From the NCBI RefSeq assembly GCF_000002875.2, contig NC_009395.2, forward strand, positions 400,001 to 464,000: 64,000 nt of DNA. Direction: 5' to 3'. Under the pieces are notes generated by a model. That model saw only the letters and a list, made by a program, of their open reading frames with translations. It had not been told where the DNA came from and searched no databases. Shown here piece after piece: positions 21,124-32,074 of the stretch. The translations under genes and the position numbers were made by a program. The stretch comes from Leishmania infantum JPCM5. Taxonomy: Eukaryota > Euglenozoa > Kinetoplastea > Trypanosomatida > Trypanosomatidae. Numbering within the stretch: the stretch's first letter is position 1; the number at the start of each line of letters is the position of its first letter.

Positions 21124-24100
21124 TTCGGCACACCCAATCTACGAAGGTACGCAAGCTAGATTCGAGCTTCCTTTTTTTTTTGTGCTCTCTAACCCGGCCT
21201 CTTCACGCCCTTTCTCTCTGTTCTCCCGCAGTCACACTTCTTCTCTTTCTGTTGGCCGGATCACTGTGATATCGAGTGCAACGTCGTGTTACCGTCCATC
21301 TACTAATCGCTTTTCGTTGCTTTACGGTTGTTTTCCTTTGCTTTTTCACATACCTTTTCTCTGCTCGATTTTGTGTTGCGTTCAGTTTTGCTCCCTTTCG
21401 CCGTGTGTGTCTGTCTGTCCCGTCGTCGTTGTCCGCCACTCCTCCTCCTCCTTCCTCCTCCGCGTCTTCTTGTTTTCTGTTTCTCCCTTCCTGCACCGAC
21501 TTCGTCTGAGCTTTCCCTTTTCTTTTTTTTCCCTTTCTCGGGCTCTTTTCTGTTGTCTCGCCTTGGTTCTGCGTGTTTACGTTGTATGTAGCGTATTTGG
21601 CGGCGCGGAATACCCCCCTCACTCGTCTTCTTGATATTCTACTCTCTTTGGTGTCGACCGATACGCATACAACGAAACGGACGAACAGCAACATCCTAGA
21701 AGGATACGGGAAGCCGTCCCTACCACCACTCAGCTTGGGGGTGGGGTGTGCTACGGAGCTCGGTGCGACGCCTAACGCGATTGTGTGCGTGCCTATGTAT
21801 GTATGCATCTGCGTGTGTGCGTGTGTGTGTGATCGTTTTTCGTCCTTGCCCTTGCTAGCCTGCTAACTGTCTCCCCTGTGTTTGCTTCTCCTCGATTGGA
21901 CACTTTTTTTTTCAGCTTGTATCCCGTCGTTTTTCTCTTCCCTCTCCCCTCCTGTACTTTGACTTCCGCAAGCGCTGAAAGCAACTGACAGCGCTCCTCG
22001 GTGGTCTCTCGCTCGCTCTTTCTTTTTCTTTTGCTCGCCTTACGTTTCTTTTCTGTTCGTCACTCTTTTTTTTTCGTTTTAGTTGTTTCCTTCGTGCACA
22101 CTCGAAGGGGGTGGGATCGGCGTGACGGTGGCTACATGCTCACGCCTTCTCTAAGGCACCTGCGTCTACCTGAGTACGTGTACGTTTCTCTTCACAAGCG
22201 TTTTCGTTTTTTTTTTAGTCATTTCCTCCCGCTGTGGCGTAACGCTGGAGTGTTTTCTCTGTCCTGCCTCCTCGTGTGTTGCTCGCTTTCTCTGCTTGCC
22301 TGCCTGCCTGCCTGTGTGTGTGTGTGCACACGCTCTGCCTCTGCTTGTCTTACACACGTACGTACATACCTATCATTTGATCTTCGGCGTTTTCGTTTTT
22401 TTTTTGTGTGTGCGCGTGTGTGTGTCACGCTTGTGTTTCTCACGCGTGCACCCCACCGCCCATCCCCAATCAATCTCTCTCCCACCACTTCTTCTCTCCT
22501 TCGCCCTCCACCACCACCACCACACTTCCACTCCATTTTTTTTTTCCTTCTGCATCGACCCTCTCTCTTGAATATCGTTTTTGTTTATTTTGTTCCTTTG
22601 TCTTCTGTCTCCCACACCTCCATCACACATTTTTCGTTCCCCTCTGTTTCGCTTCTGTTTTGCTGCCCACTTCCACGCATCCCTCCTCCCACTTTCCGCT
22701 CCACCTCCTCTTCTTTCGACTTTTCTTCACGTTCTTATTCACAGAAACGTTGTTGTTGTTTCTTCTTTCGATCGTGTGCACCGCCGCCGCCTCTTCTCGT
22801 TACCATCATTCGCCCTTCATCCTTTTTTTTATCATCTTCTTGTTCTCCTGAACTGAATTAAGCTTTTTTTTTCGTTTCTTGTCGTCCTGCGGGTCTTTCT
22901 GCGTCACACGGTGCGTGTGATCCCTCCTGTCGGCGTGCACCGGTGTGCTGACCCCCTCCCTGCCCCCCTCCACCGCTTTTTTGTTTCTGTTCTCTCCCTC
23001 CCCACCTTCTGTGACCCACCCGTGCCACTGCAAGGCCGACCCCCTCCCCCCGCTGTCCCTCCTATCCCCCTCTCACTCCGTCTTGTCCACGACACTACAT
23101 TTCACGGTTTTTCTTTGTGTCGCCACCTCCCGCCACACCCGTGACAACTGTGGAAGTAGCACAACACTCACAAACGAGGCAAGCACTCATAATACCCCCC
23201 TGAAAACGGAAGGGACGACAACGAGTCTAAGCGGCGCGCGTGTCGGAGGCACAGGAACGTTAGCGAGAGGAATGACGGGTCAGCATCTTCAAGGAGTGGA
23301 TGCAAACCAAACACTTTTTTTTTACATATCAGTGCACACACACACACACACACATACACAAACTTAATCAGAACACCTCCACACCAAGGAAACGCCGTCC
23401 GGGGGAGGGGGTAAGGGCAGAAAGAGGGCTCCCAGCGCTCTGCTTCACATAAAACGCCCAACCTTCCTTCCTTCCACACCGTCATATCTGTACGCTCCTG
23501 CCGTCTCTTTTTATTTTGGAGGGAGAGAGGAACCTCTTTCTCCGTGTCTTGTGTGTGCGCTCCTCTTCGTTTCGCGTTGTGAACTGATTTCGTGTTTTCA
23601 AATTCAGCTGCGTCGTTTCTCGCGGCTTGCGTCCCTCCTCCCGCCTTTATTCTTTTTTTTTTTGCATCAATCGGCGGGCTGCACTCACTGTCGACCCCTT
23701 TTCGGGCACTCTGCGTCTTTGTGCTGGTTTTGCCTTAGCGCGCCCAACGTAGTCGACAGGGGGGGGGCAACAGCGGTGCGTCGATACATTCAACGCTGCA
23801 GCGGGTCACGCTGAAAAAAAACAAGGAATCGAGGGAGGGGGGGTTGGGTGGGTGGGTGGAGCAGAGTTTGGCGCGAGGAACGTCGGCTTTGGGGAAGCGG
23901 CGCTCCCAATCCCCCCTTTTCTTTTTTTCCCCGCACCCCTTTCGCTTGCCCAGCCCGGCAAGGAGCGCTTCGAAACAACGAGGAGGAGGAAGGCACCGCC
24001 ACACATACACCTTTTGAGCACGCACTGCGATACACAGACGAGGAAACAACGCATTCACATATTAGACACAGAAAACCTGCAGTNCGCATACACAAAACAA

Positions 24101-25204
24101 ATATATAGACATACAGAGGCATAATTCGCGAAGACACTCGCGCAGGGTCGCCGAACCCCCTCACACATACACACACACACACACAGGCGCACATACACAA
24201 CCCCTGGCGCTCTTGTAGTGTCCACGCTGCTGCACAATACCCCTCCCTCCCTTCCGCTTACCCGCCCCACCGTTTCAGGTGCTCACAGCGCTCCACACTC
24301 ACCCAACGCCGAAATAAGCGTAGTCCTCATCGGTATCACTGGCCGACATATACACCCTCACTCATACGGGGAACGTGTGCACGAAGCAGGACAGCAACGT
24401 GAGCGTGTCCCCTCGTGTTGTCGTCCCTGCTCTTCTCCCTCTCCCATCGTATTCCACTCTCTGCACACCCCCGACCCACCCTCTGCCTCTCTCCACTTCT
24501 TTTCTCTTTTTTTTTCCCATTCTGGCTTCTCGTGCTCCCATCTCCCTCTCAGTGACGCCGTCGCCCTCGCCCTTCCTGCAAGCCCACCTTCCTCTCGGTC
24601 GAGTCGTGGGCGTTGCGCTTGATCTCGTTGCACCATCATTGTCATCTTTCTTTTTTTTTTTCGAAAGCGAGGCACCTCAACGTGCAGCGGCGGACCCTTT
24701 CGTTTTGGACCGCTCCACTCCGCCTTCGCTTCTTACGCGCTTGCTCGACGACGCTAGTGTGCTGGTTTGGTGCGCGTCCGTTGTGTTCCGGGTCGTTATT
24801 TTTCTGCTTCCGTTTTGTGTGTGTGCGTGCGTGTTTCTTTTTTTTTTTCCATTTCCTAGGTACGCCTTTCGCTGGCGACTGTTGGGGAGGGCAAGAGAGA
24901 GAAAGATAGGCGGAGGGCGGCGAGGCACAAAAGTGGTGCCTGTGTTTGCTCTCCGTCTCCTTGTCCGGCGAAGGCCACGCCTCTGTCTTTTATGTGCGTG
25001 CGCGTGAAAGTTTGGTGTTGGTCTCCTCTGCGTCGGCACGCTTCCCTCGCTCTGTTCTGCATACTCCGTGTGCGTTTTTTTTTTTCCGTGCTTTCCTCTT
25101 TGGCTACCCGTAGTTTCTGTGCGTGTGCGTGTGTGGTCTTTCTTTGCCGCCTTCCCTCCCCTCCTCTCCTCTTCGCCCCTTCTCGCGCGTGTGTGTCTGG
25201 TGTG

Positions 25205-25286
25205 ATCTCTCCCGTTCTCTTTCACGACCCTTTCTTTTTTTTTTTTCGTTGTTGTTGTTGTTTTCTGCCGTGCCCTCGTTGCTAAG
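25205..25286 (+). promoter_or_regulatory. Predicted trans-splice acceptor for the RRM protein gene
   Basis: A long T/C-rich tract containing a T run and GTT repeats is followed by the first AG at 25285-25286, about 110 bases before the ATG. Prediction only. Confidence 0.5.
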
Positions 25287-25395
25287 GGAGACACTCTCTA
25301 AGCGCGCCCCATACATCTATACACCTCCACACCGACAGGCTTGCAAAGGCGCACGCACACAAACCGGATTGTTCAGACGGGTGATCGCTGACTTC

Positions 25396-28179
25396 ATGTG
25401 CACGCGATTGAGCATGAGCAGCTACCACCACAACCCGTACCGGCAATCGTCCGCCTCGTATACTCCGCAGCAGGCCTCTCATCAACCGCAGGGGCAGTCG
25501 CAAACTGCCACCCGCGCCTCGGCGCAGCCACTACCGCCGCCTCCGGCCGCTGATACGGATGATTCCATCAGCCGACTCTCGAGCCAGAGCTTCTCTGACT
25601 CCATCAGGGGGGCGCTTGCCCATTCGATGCTGCCTGTTGCGCGCGCCGTCTCAGTTACAGGCAGCGCGCGTGCGGGCGGCCCGGCGTCTGCGTCGACCTC
25701 CACGCATTCCCATCCCTTCAGCAGTGTCGTGAACATGGCAATGGGCGGGACGGCAGCGCTGGCGACTTCGACGACAGCCACCATGCCCGCCCATGACTTT
25801 GTAGCGTGCCGTGAGCGCCCGACACTGTTTTCTTCGCCGTTCGATGGTGTGAACTCGCAGCACCAGTCGCTGAACTCGCCGCTGCACGGACTTCCACTGC
25901 CGCGGTCGCGGCACAGCGCCGATGCCGGTGGCGACGATTTACCGCTCGCCGAGAACACCGTGGGCTCGCTGCCGAGCGCGAGCACCCCCACTCGGTGCTC
26001 TGCCGCTCCCCTGCGGTCGCGCCAAGCGCTGTCGAACGCGCAGTCTCTAAGCTCCACGATTGCTCTGGAGCGGCACTCCTTCTCCGACTGGTATGCGACG
26101 GCGGCGTGGGAAGACCCATCCACCGGCTCGTGCCCGAGCAGCAGCAGCTGGTCTCTGCTGAACCAGCCGCAACCGCGCAACACTGCCCGCGCGATGGCGT
26201 CTTCACCGATCTCCCCTGTCGACACAGTCGCCACGACGCTCTTCATCGATGGTCTGCCTGCGTTCATCGAGAACAAGTGGCAGCTGCAGCCTTATGTGCC
26301 ACCACAGGGATTGGTGGCGCTTCGTGTAAAGAGCTCGCGAGGCAGGAACGTCGGCTTCGCCGTCTACGACAGCATCGCAGCCGCGCGGGAAGCCTTGACG
26401 TGGTTCAAGCAGATGCTGATCATCAAGGAAGTGGTACAGACTTCCACATTCGGCGCACCACCCGCTGCCGAGTCCGCGCGAGGGACTGAGGCGCCGCCTG
26501 CCCTTGCGTGCGGTGACCGCAGTGCGCCGCCCGCTGGCGGGACGAGTGATTGCTTCCCCAGCTCGCCGGTCGAGTCGGAGCCGACGCCGCTGGAGTACGA
26601 GGAGTACCTCTGCACCCAGTCAGTGCCCGGCCAGTTTGCATCTTTGCTGCGGAGGTGCACCCTTCTGCGAGCGGAGTGGGCCCGAAGCTTGGAGACTCAG
26701 CACCCACCCACTAACGTGGCGGCCGCTGCGGCTGCCGCTGCCAGCTCTCTCGCCTCCTCCCCCTTGTCCTACCCACCATCGCCGTGGGGGACGGCAGCGG
26801 CGGTGATCCGTCCACCGCAGCCACCACCGATGGCGATGGCGGCGCCGCACTTAGGCCGAGAGCCGAGCCACGACGGCGGCGACAGCTACTCGCAGGTGTC
26901 AGAGCCGGCCCGGCCAGCGTCAACACTACAGGCAGCTCCTCATCATCCACTGCCGTCGCCCATCGCGTGGTCTCCGGGTTTGCAGTCTCCTCAGCAGCCA
27001 CTAAACCCTTGCGCCGCTGTCGGCTGTGCTGAGGCACAGACCACACACCCGCCAGCGCATAACCCGTCGCTTCCGTCAACGCCGCACCACGCGCTTTCGC
27101 CGGTGACGCGCCGCGTTTGGGCTTCCTCGGCACCATCAGCGCCGTTGCAGAGGCCGGAGATGCGCTGCTACTACGACTGCGGCGCCGCTAAGAAAGCCTA
27201 CCACCAACACGCGCATTCCACCACTTGCCAACCTCCTTTTCCTGCGCATTGGGGCTCGCACATGGCTAAGCGCAGCGATGCGCGTGAGCGGGTGGATGCC
27301 TGGCGAGGCGCACCACCAGAGCCGCCAGCACTGCCGTACCGTCAAGACGAACCACATCTGCAGCAGCGCCACGCGTCTTACCATCACCCCCGGCATTCGA
27401 GTGAGCCTCCCCTCCCTTCCCGTACGCTCTTTGTGCGCCTCATCCACAACTTCGACGCACCCGGGTACCTGCAGCAAGACCAGGTGCGCAGCAGCACCGG
27501 CAGCAGCACAGGTAGTGCGAGTGCGATGCACATGAAGCCGTTCACGACGGTGGGGCTACCACCAACCATTGAAGGTTCAGTGACCGCGCCGGGGACTACC
27601 ACTGCGTACGCCGAGGAAGCTGCGCCGCCGATACCGACGCGGCTTGTATCGCAGACCACCCCCTCGCTACAGGTGCCACCAACGAGCGGTGCCGCAGGCA
27701 CCCGCCTGCTGGTCTCGGCCGTGCCGCACCATCACCACCACATGTGCTACCAATCGTCGTCCTCGCCAACCTCGACGGCGACCCCGCATCTGCGCAGTCC
27801 GCTGGATAACCGAGGTACACAAGCGTATTCCTCATTGCAGCCACCACCGTCTTCGCAGCTGACGGGCCCATGTGCTGACCGTCATGGCGGCGGCGCTGGT
27901 GCTGCCGACGAAGCCCTCTCGCGGCCGTCGCCGAACGCAGAGGACCGCGAGTTCTTCCGCTTCGCACAGAGCGTGCTGCGCGAGGAGTACTTCTCCGAGA
28001 AGTTTGCCGGCTTCCTCCGGTACCGCGAGTTCTTGCGTCCGCCGTACTACGGCGGCTGTTTTGTGCTCTTTGAGCGAGGAGAAGACATGCAGCGCTGCCT
28101 CCAGTGGATGCGCAAGGATGAGCGGCTCATGAAGTTGTTTGCAGTCGCACCCGCCCGCAACGACAGCTTCGGCCCTTGA
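25396..28179 (+). CDS. RNA-binding protein with RRM domains, low-complexity
   Basis: 927 residues from the first ATG (25396); a second ATG at 25414 is an alternative start. Residues about 279-345 form an RRM. RNP2 is LFIDGL, RNP1 is RNVGFAVYD, and the final helix reads AAAREALTWF. Near the C-terminus, LFVRLI (about 677) looks like a second RNP2, and YYGGCFVLFER (about 883) like its RNP1. About 190 residues of Ser/Pro/His-rich sequence sit between them, so the second RRM appears split by an insertion. The rest is rich in Ser, Pro, Ala, Gln and His and is probably disordered. In kinetoplastids such proteins control mRNA stability or translation, because transcription is not gene-specific. No specific family name can be assigned. 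The gene is flanked by unusually long noncoding stretches on both sides. Confidence 0.8.
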   Translation: MCTRLSMSSYHHNPYRQSSASYTPQQASHQPQGQSQTATRASAQPLPPPPAADTDDSISRLSSQSFSDSIRGALAHSMLPVARAVSVTGSARAGGPASASTSTHSHPFSSVVNMAMGGTAALATSTTATMPAHDFVACRERPTLFSSPFDGVNSQHQSLNSPLHGLPLPRSRHSADAGGDDLPLAENTVGSLPSASTPTRCSAAPLRSRQALSNAQSLSSTIALERHSFSDWYATAAWEDPSTGSCPSSSSWSLLNQPQPRNTARAMASSPISPVDTVATTLFIDGLPAFIENKWQLQPYVPPQGLVALRVKSSRGRNVGFAVYDSIAAAREALTWFKQMLIIKEVVQTSTFGAPPAAESARGTEAPPALACGDRSAPPAGGTSDCFPSSPVESEPTPLEYEEYLCTQSVPGQFASLLRRCTLLRAEWARSLETQHPPTNVAAAAAAAASSLASSPLSYPPSPWGTAAAVIRPPQPPPMAMAAPHLGREPSHDGGDSYSQVSEPARPASTLQAAPHHPLPSPIAWSPGLQSPQQPLNPCAAVGCAEAQTTHPPAHNPSLPSTPHHALSPVTRRVWASSAPSAPLQRPEMRCYYDCGAAKKAYHQHAHSTTCQPPFPAHWGSHMAKRSDARERVDAWRGAPPEPPALPYRQDEPHLQQRHASYHHPRHSSEPPLPSRTLFVRLIHNFDAPGYLQQDQVRSSTGSSTGSASAMHMKPFTTVGLPPTIEGSVTAPGTTTAYAEEAAPPIPTRLVSQTTPSLQVPPTSGAAGTRLLVSAVPHHHHHMCYQSSSSPTSTATPHLRSPLDNRGTQAYSSLQPPPSSQLTGPCADRHGGGAGAADEALSRPSPNAEDREFFRFAQSVLREEYFSEKFAGFLRYREFLRPPYYGGCFVLFERGEDMQRCLQWMRKDERLMKLFAVAPARNDSFGP

Positions 28180-28681
28180 GTATACGACTTGCTGGCACGC
28201 CCGTTCATCTCCAGCGCTTGCTGGGATCTGGGCTGCTGGTGTGGGGGCGAGCTTGGGGCAGATGTTGTGTGGTCGTGCTTGCTCTTTCCTTTGTGTGTGT
28301 GTGTGTGCCCGCAATGTATTTAAAGGGATCGCGTGCACACACAGGTGGGTGACGGGTGGTGGTGATACACTGCCCGCATCGGGCACCACGGTGCGTGTGC
28401 ATGTATGTATGTATGCGTGTGTGTGTGTGTGCTTATGCCCTCTCTCTCTTTCTCTGCGAGTGTGTGGCCACGACCTCCACTCATCTTAAAAAGAAAACTA
28501 TTTGAAATGAAAAATTTTCCCTACCGCCCTCCTCTCCTTTGTTTGCGCCTGTGTGTGTATTCTCCTCCCTCACCTTCCCTTTTTGTTTTGCTTGAGTTTT
28601 TTATTTTATTTTTTTTTCTGCGTAGTACCATGTATCGCTTACGATAGCTTCTATTTCGGCTCCTCTCCACCCTCTCTTTTT

Positions 28682-28701
28682 AATATATATATATATATAT
28701 T
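28682..28701 (+). repeat. (AT)n repeat inside an AT-rich patch
   Basis: About ten AT units, within a stretch (about 28610-28750) that is much more AT-rich than its surroundings. It lies in the presumed 3' UTR of the RRM protein gene. Confidence 0.85.
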
Positions 28702-31700
28702 GTGTATTTAATATATCGTTCATATAGTTAATACGTTTGGTTGTTGGTTGACTGTATTTGTATCTGATGTTTTTCTTTTTTGGTCGTGTGTTTCGTGTTC
28801 CTCTTCATTCTTGCATGTGCGACTGTCTATTTTACTATTATGGCTCGATCTTTTTTTTTCGTTCCTTTTTTTTTCTCTGTGTATCCATCGACATCAGAAG
28901 TATCACCTTGTCTGCCATATCTCTCGCTTCCACTCTCGCCTCTTCTCCTCTCCTTTTCATTCAGCATCTATCTCCCTCTCAATATACCGTATTTTCTTGT
29001 TTGGCGCGTTTCTTTCTCTGTATCTCTCTGTGTGTGCATGTCTGCCTGCCTGTCTGTGTGCATGTATGTCGGTCGGCGTGTTTTCTCTCCCGCGCCTCTC
29101 CGCACTTTTTTATTTATTTTTATATTTTCGCCCTTTTCATCTCCGTTGTTTTAAAGTGTTCTCTCTTTTTTTCTTACGTGTCTCCTTGAGTAGCACGTGC
29201 TCTATCTGTGCCTGCGCCTGTGCCTGTGTGTGTGTGGAGTCGGAGCAGGGCCAGGTGAAGCGCCAACACACACCGACACCACACACACACACAAGGCACA
29301 CACACACACACAAACCGCCGATACGCGGACACACCCCTCTCGCGTTTGGAGCAACGTGGCTCTGACACCTCTTTTTATTTTATTTGCGGTTCTTCCCTTT
29401 TCCACCTTTTCTGTTCGTCCTTCGCGCCTTCGCCTCCCCACGAGCCGTGTTGCGTCGTTCTTTTCTATTTTCCTTTTTTGCTTTTCTCTCAACGATGCCA
29501 CCCGTTGCGTTTTTGGTGTTTGGGTTCATTACATTTTTTTTCGTGTTTTTTTTCCGTGCTTCATGCGTGTGTCGGCGTGGCGGCCTCTTCCGCTGCTGTC
29601 AGCTCGACACCCGCACACACTCGCCCGGAAAGGAAAGCGCGACAACAAAAGAGGGCTGCCGGGGAGATGTAGGCGGATAAAAAAGGGGGAAAGAAGACGC
29701 TCAAGATGCGTGCAAGGGCTTTTTTATTTTGTTTTATGTCCTTGTCATTGTTTTGCTCTTGTTAGCGTGCTAACGTGTTTTCTCGTCACGCGCCGTCACC
29801 AAAAAAATTATTTTTCCTCTTCTTCGTCTTTCCGTTTCATGCTCGGTTTTTCTTGTTTTCTGGGTTTCTTTCATTTTTTTTGTGCTTCCCGTTGGCCTCT
29901 TCTGTTTTGTACGTCACCGCAGGGTGCCTTCGCCACTGCCCATGCGCTCAACAACAAGAAGCGATATTTCGCACGCCTCCGCTTACGCGCACACACGACG
30001 CTGTCATGTCTGCACCGCGAAGGCTGGAAGTAAGGAGAGACGCAGTGGTTAACGAAAAACAATCAAGCAAAAAGAAGAAAAAACGAAAAGTGTGGCGAGG
30101 AAGGAGGAGGGAGGGGGCGCGGATGGGCTAGAGACGCGTGAGCCGGTCCGTCGAACTGCCCTCTCCCTCTCTCTCATCGAAAGCGGCCCGAGATGTTTTC
30201 GCTTCGCACCGCCACCATTCTCTTTCGCCTTTTCAGTCCCTTGCGACTGTGCTAACGAAAAGTGACGACGTTGCACCGTCACTCCCACCTCTCTTCCGCT
30301 CCTTTGGTCCTCCGGTTCTCATCGCACATGCCCTCCGTAGATTTCTGCTTTTCTCATTTTCTTTCTGTGAATGCAAGTCACGTCTTCCCTCTTGTTTTTC
30401 GTCTTGGTCTATTTCTGTTTCCGTTTCCCCCCTTTTTGTGCGTGTGATTGGTTGCCGAGGATCCGCGTCGGCGCTGTCTGCCTCTTCCGCTTCCTCACTG
30501 CATCTGGTGTCCGCCGGACACCCATTCATCCATGAAGCGAACAACAACAATACGAGGAAGGAGCGAACGAAAAAAAAAGTGAAACCGGTGGCCTGTCGTT
30601 TCTGTATCGTTTTCTTTTTTTTTGGTCTTCAGGCGTGCTTGCTTTTTTGTTTCGTGTGCGTGTTTTATGGTACGCATAGTGTTGTCGTCTCCGCTCGGCC
30701 CCCTCTTCGCACTCTCCCCTCCCCTCCCCCCATCCTCCCCCTTCACACATGTATCCTCTCCCTATCAACCTCTCTATCGATATATAGGTATGCCTCTTTA
30801 TATGTATTGCACGTGTAGCACGGTGTATCCGAGCGTATCTTGTATTCCTTTGTTTTTTTTTTACCTTTCCTTTTTTTCCCTTGCTTTTCCCTCTCTCTAG
30901 CACGGACGCACACAGATACACGCGCACCATTTACGTGTGCACTGCGTCCATGTGTAAAGGGGGAGGGGGGACACCGCAGGAGGCGGGGCAGGGGAACGAG
31001 GAGGCAGGACAACAACACAGGAACCCAACACGGGAAGGGCCGAGAAGCAACGAAATCAGAGCACTGTTGTTGTCGCAGCACAAGCACCGCCAGAGCAGCA
31101 TCATGCATTCTCAACATGTATGCTGTGTGTGTGTGTGCGGGCTGCGACAACTCCTGGTGTTCTGAGCCCAACAGGCCCCCTCCCCTTCCCCCTCCCTTCT
31201 AGCTGTCCCCTCTCTCGCCGTCCCTATGCCAGATCCTCAGAGATTGCCCGTCTCTTTATATATGTACATGCACACACGTGTGTGCGGTACTGAAGGGAAG
31301 AAAAAAAAAAGGGATAAGACAACGTAAGACGGCAAGAAAAACCGAAAAGAGAGTAGCAAGAAGTCATGCAACCCCATCCATGGGAAGGAAAACTGACATC
31401 AAAAACAACAAGACGACGAACCAAGTGCACCAGCACGACGACTTCGAACGACAGAGAAAACAAGAAATGTAAAAAAAGTCGGAGGAAGGGGAGGGAGCAT
31501 CGACAGCAGTTGAGGCACAAGCGCATGCCAAGCGCGACGGAAGAGGTGAAAGCGGGAAGGGGAGAGTGCCCGGCTAGACTGCACATGGAAAGGTGCGCAT
31601 CGGTGCCCATGCTTGCATGCCTGCATGCCTGCCTGCCTGGTGTACGGATGCACAGGTCTCCGGAACCCCTGCCTCTCTCGGCTCTCCGCACTCGCAGCTG

Positions 31701-31985
31701 AAAGATGGCAGGGCTTTCGCCGGTGCTCTTCTTCCTGCTGCGTCTGCTCGTCTTCCCGTGTTTCTGCATGGAGACACTCACGTGCTCGCTTGCTGTATTG
31801 AGTGTGTGCGTCTCTGTGAACTCGACTCATTGTGCCGCACCAACGCTCGCTTTCCTCTTCCTCTCGCTCATCTTGACGTGAACGGCCTTCTTCATTCCTA
31901 CACCCCCCTCCCTTACCCGCTGGTGATAGCTGAACGTCCCCACAACAAAACGCGCACAATACAACCACAACCATAACGTGGTTAG

Positions 31986-32057
31986 CTTATCTTTCCGTAC
32001 ATTGCCTTTCGTATTCTGTTTAATTTCTTTCGTTTTTTTTTCTGTTTTCCCGCTGAG
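31986..32057 (+). promoter_or_regulatory. Predicted trans-splice acceptor for SEC61
   Basis: A T-rich polypyrimidine tract contains no AG until 32056-32057. This gives a predicted 17-base 5' UTR before the ATG at 32075. Confidence 0.6.
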
Positions 32058-32074
32058 CGTCCTCATCCGCCATC

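Larger units (their letters stand above)
15635..25395. other. Gene-free region of 9.8 kb
   Basis: No credible protein gene on either strand and no tRNA, rRNA or other RNA gene that I recognise. Most of it is pyrimidine-rich with many T9-T13 runs, CA/GT microsatellites and a long CACACG repeat, plus a 100-base gap and one N. Less biased, GC-richer patches occur at about 16860-17060, 17690-17880 and 18130-18400. Frames such as 22001-22861 (+) and 18720-19397 (+) are translations of simple sequence. It probably combines the 3' UTR of the IDH-like gene, the 5' region of the RRM gene and sequence of unknown role. Confidence 0.6.
28180..32074. other. Spacer between the RRM gene and SEC61
   Basis: 3.9 kb without a credible gene. 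The first part has GT-rich and T-rich stretches and an AT-rich patch at about 28610-28750. The remainder is pyrimidine-rich with several T8-T10 runs. Short frames have simple composition. Confidence 0.65.

Noticed and set aside
20749..21634. Frames encoding Arg-Thr, Ala-His, Thr-His or Val-Cys repeats
   Set aside because: They are readings of the CACACG hexamer array in different phases and strands, not proteins.
22001..22861. 286-codon frame in the gene-free region
   Set aside because: Pyrimidine-rich spacer sequence with Ser/Phe/Leu/Pro bias; overlapping frames in other phases are equally long.
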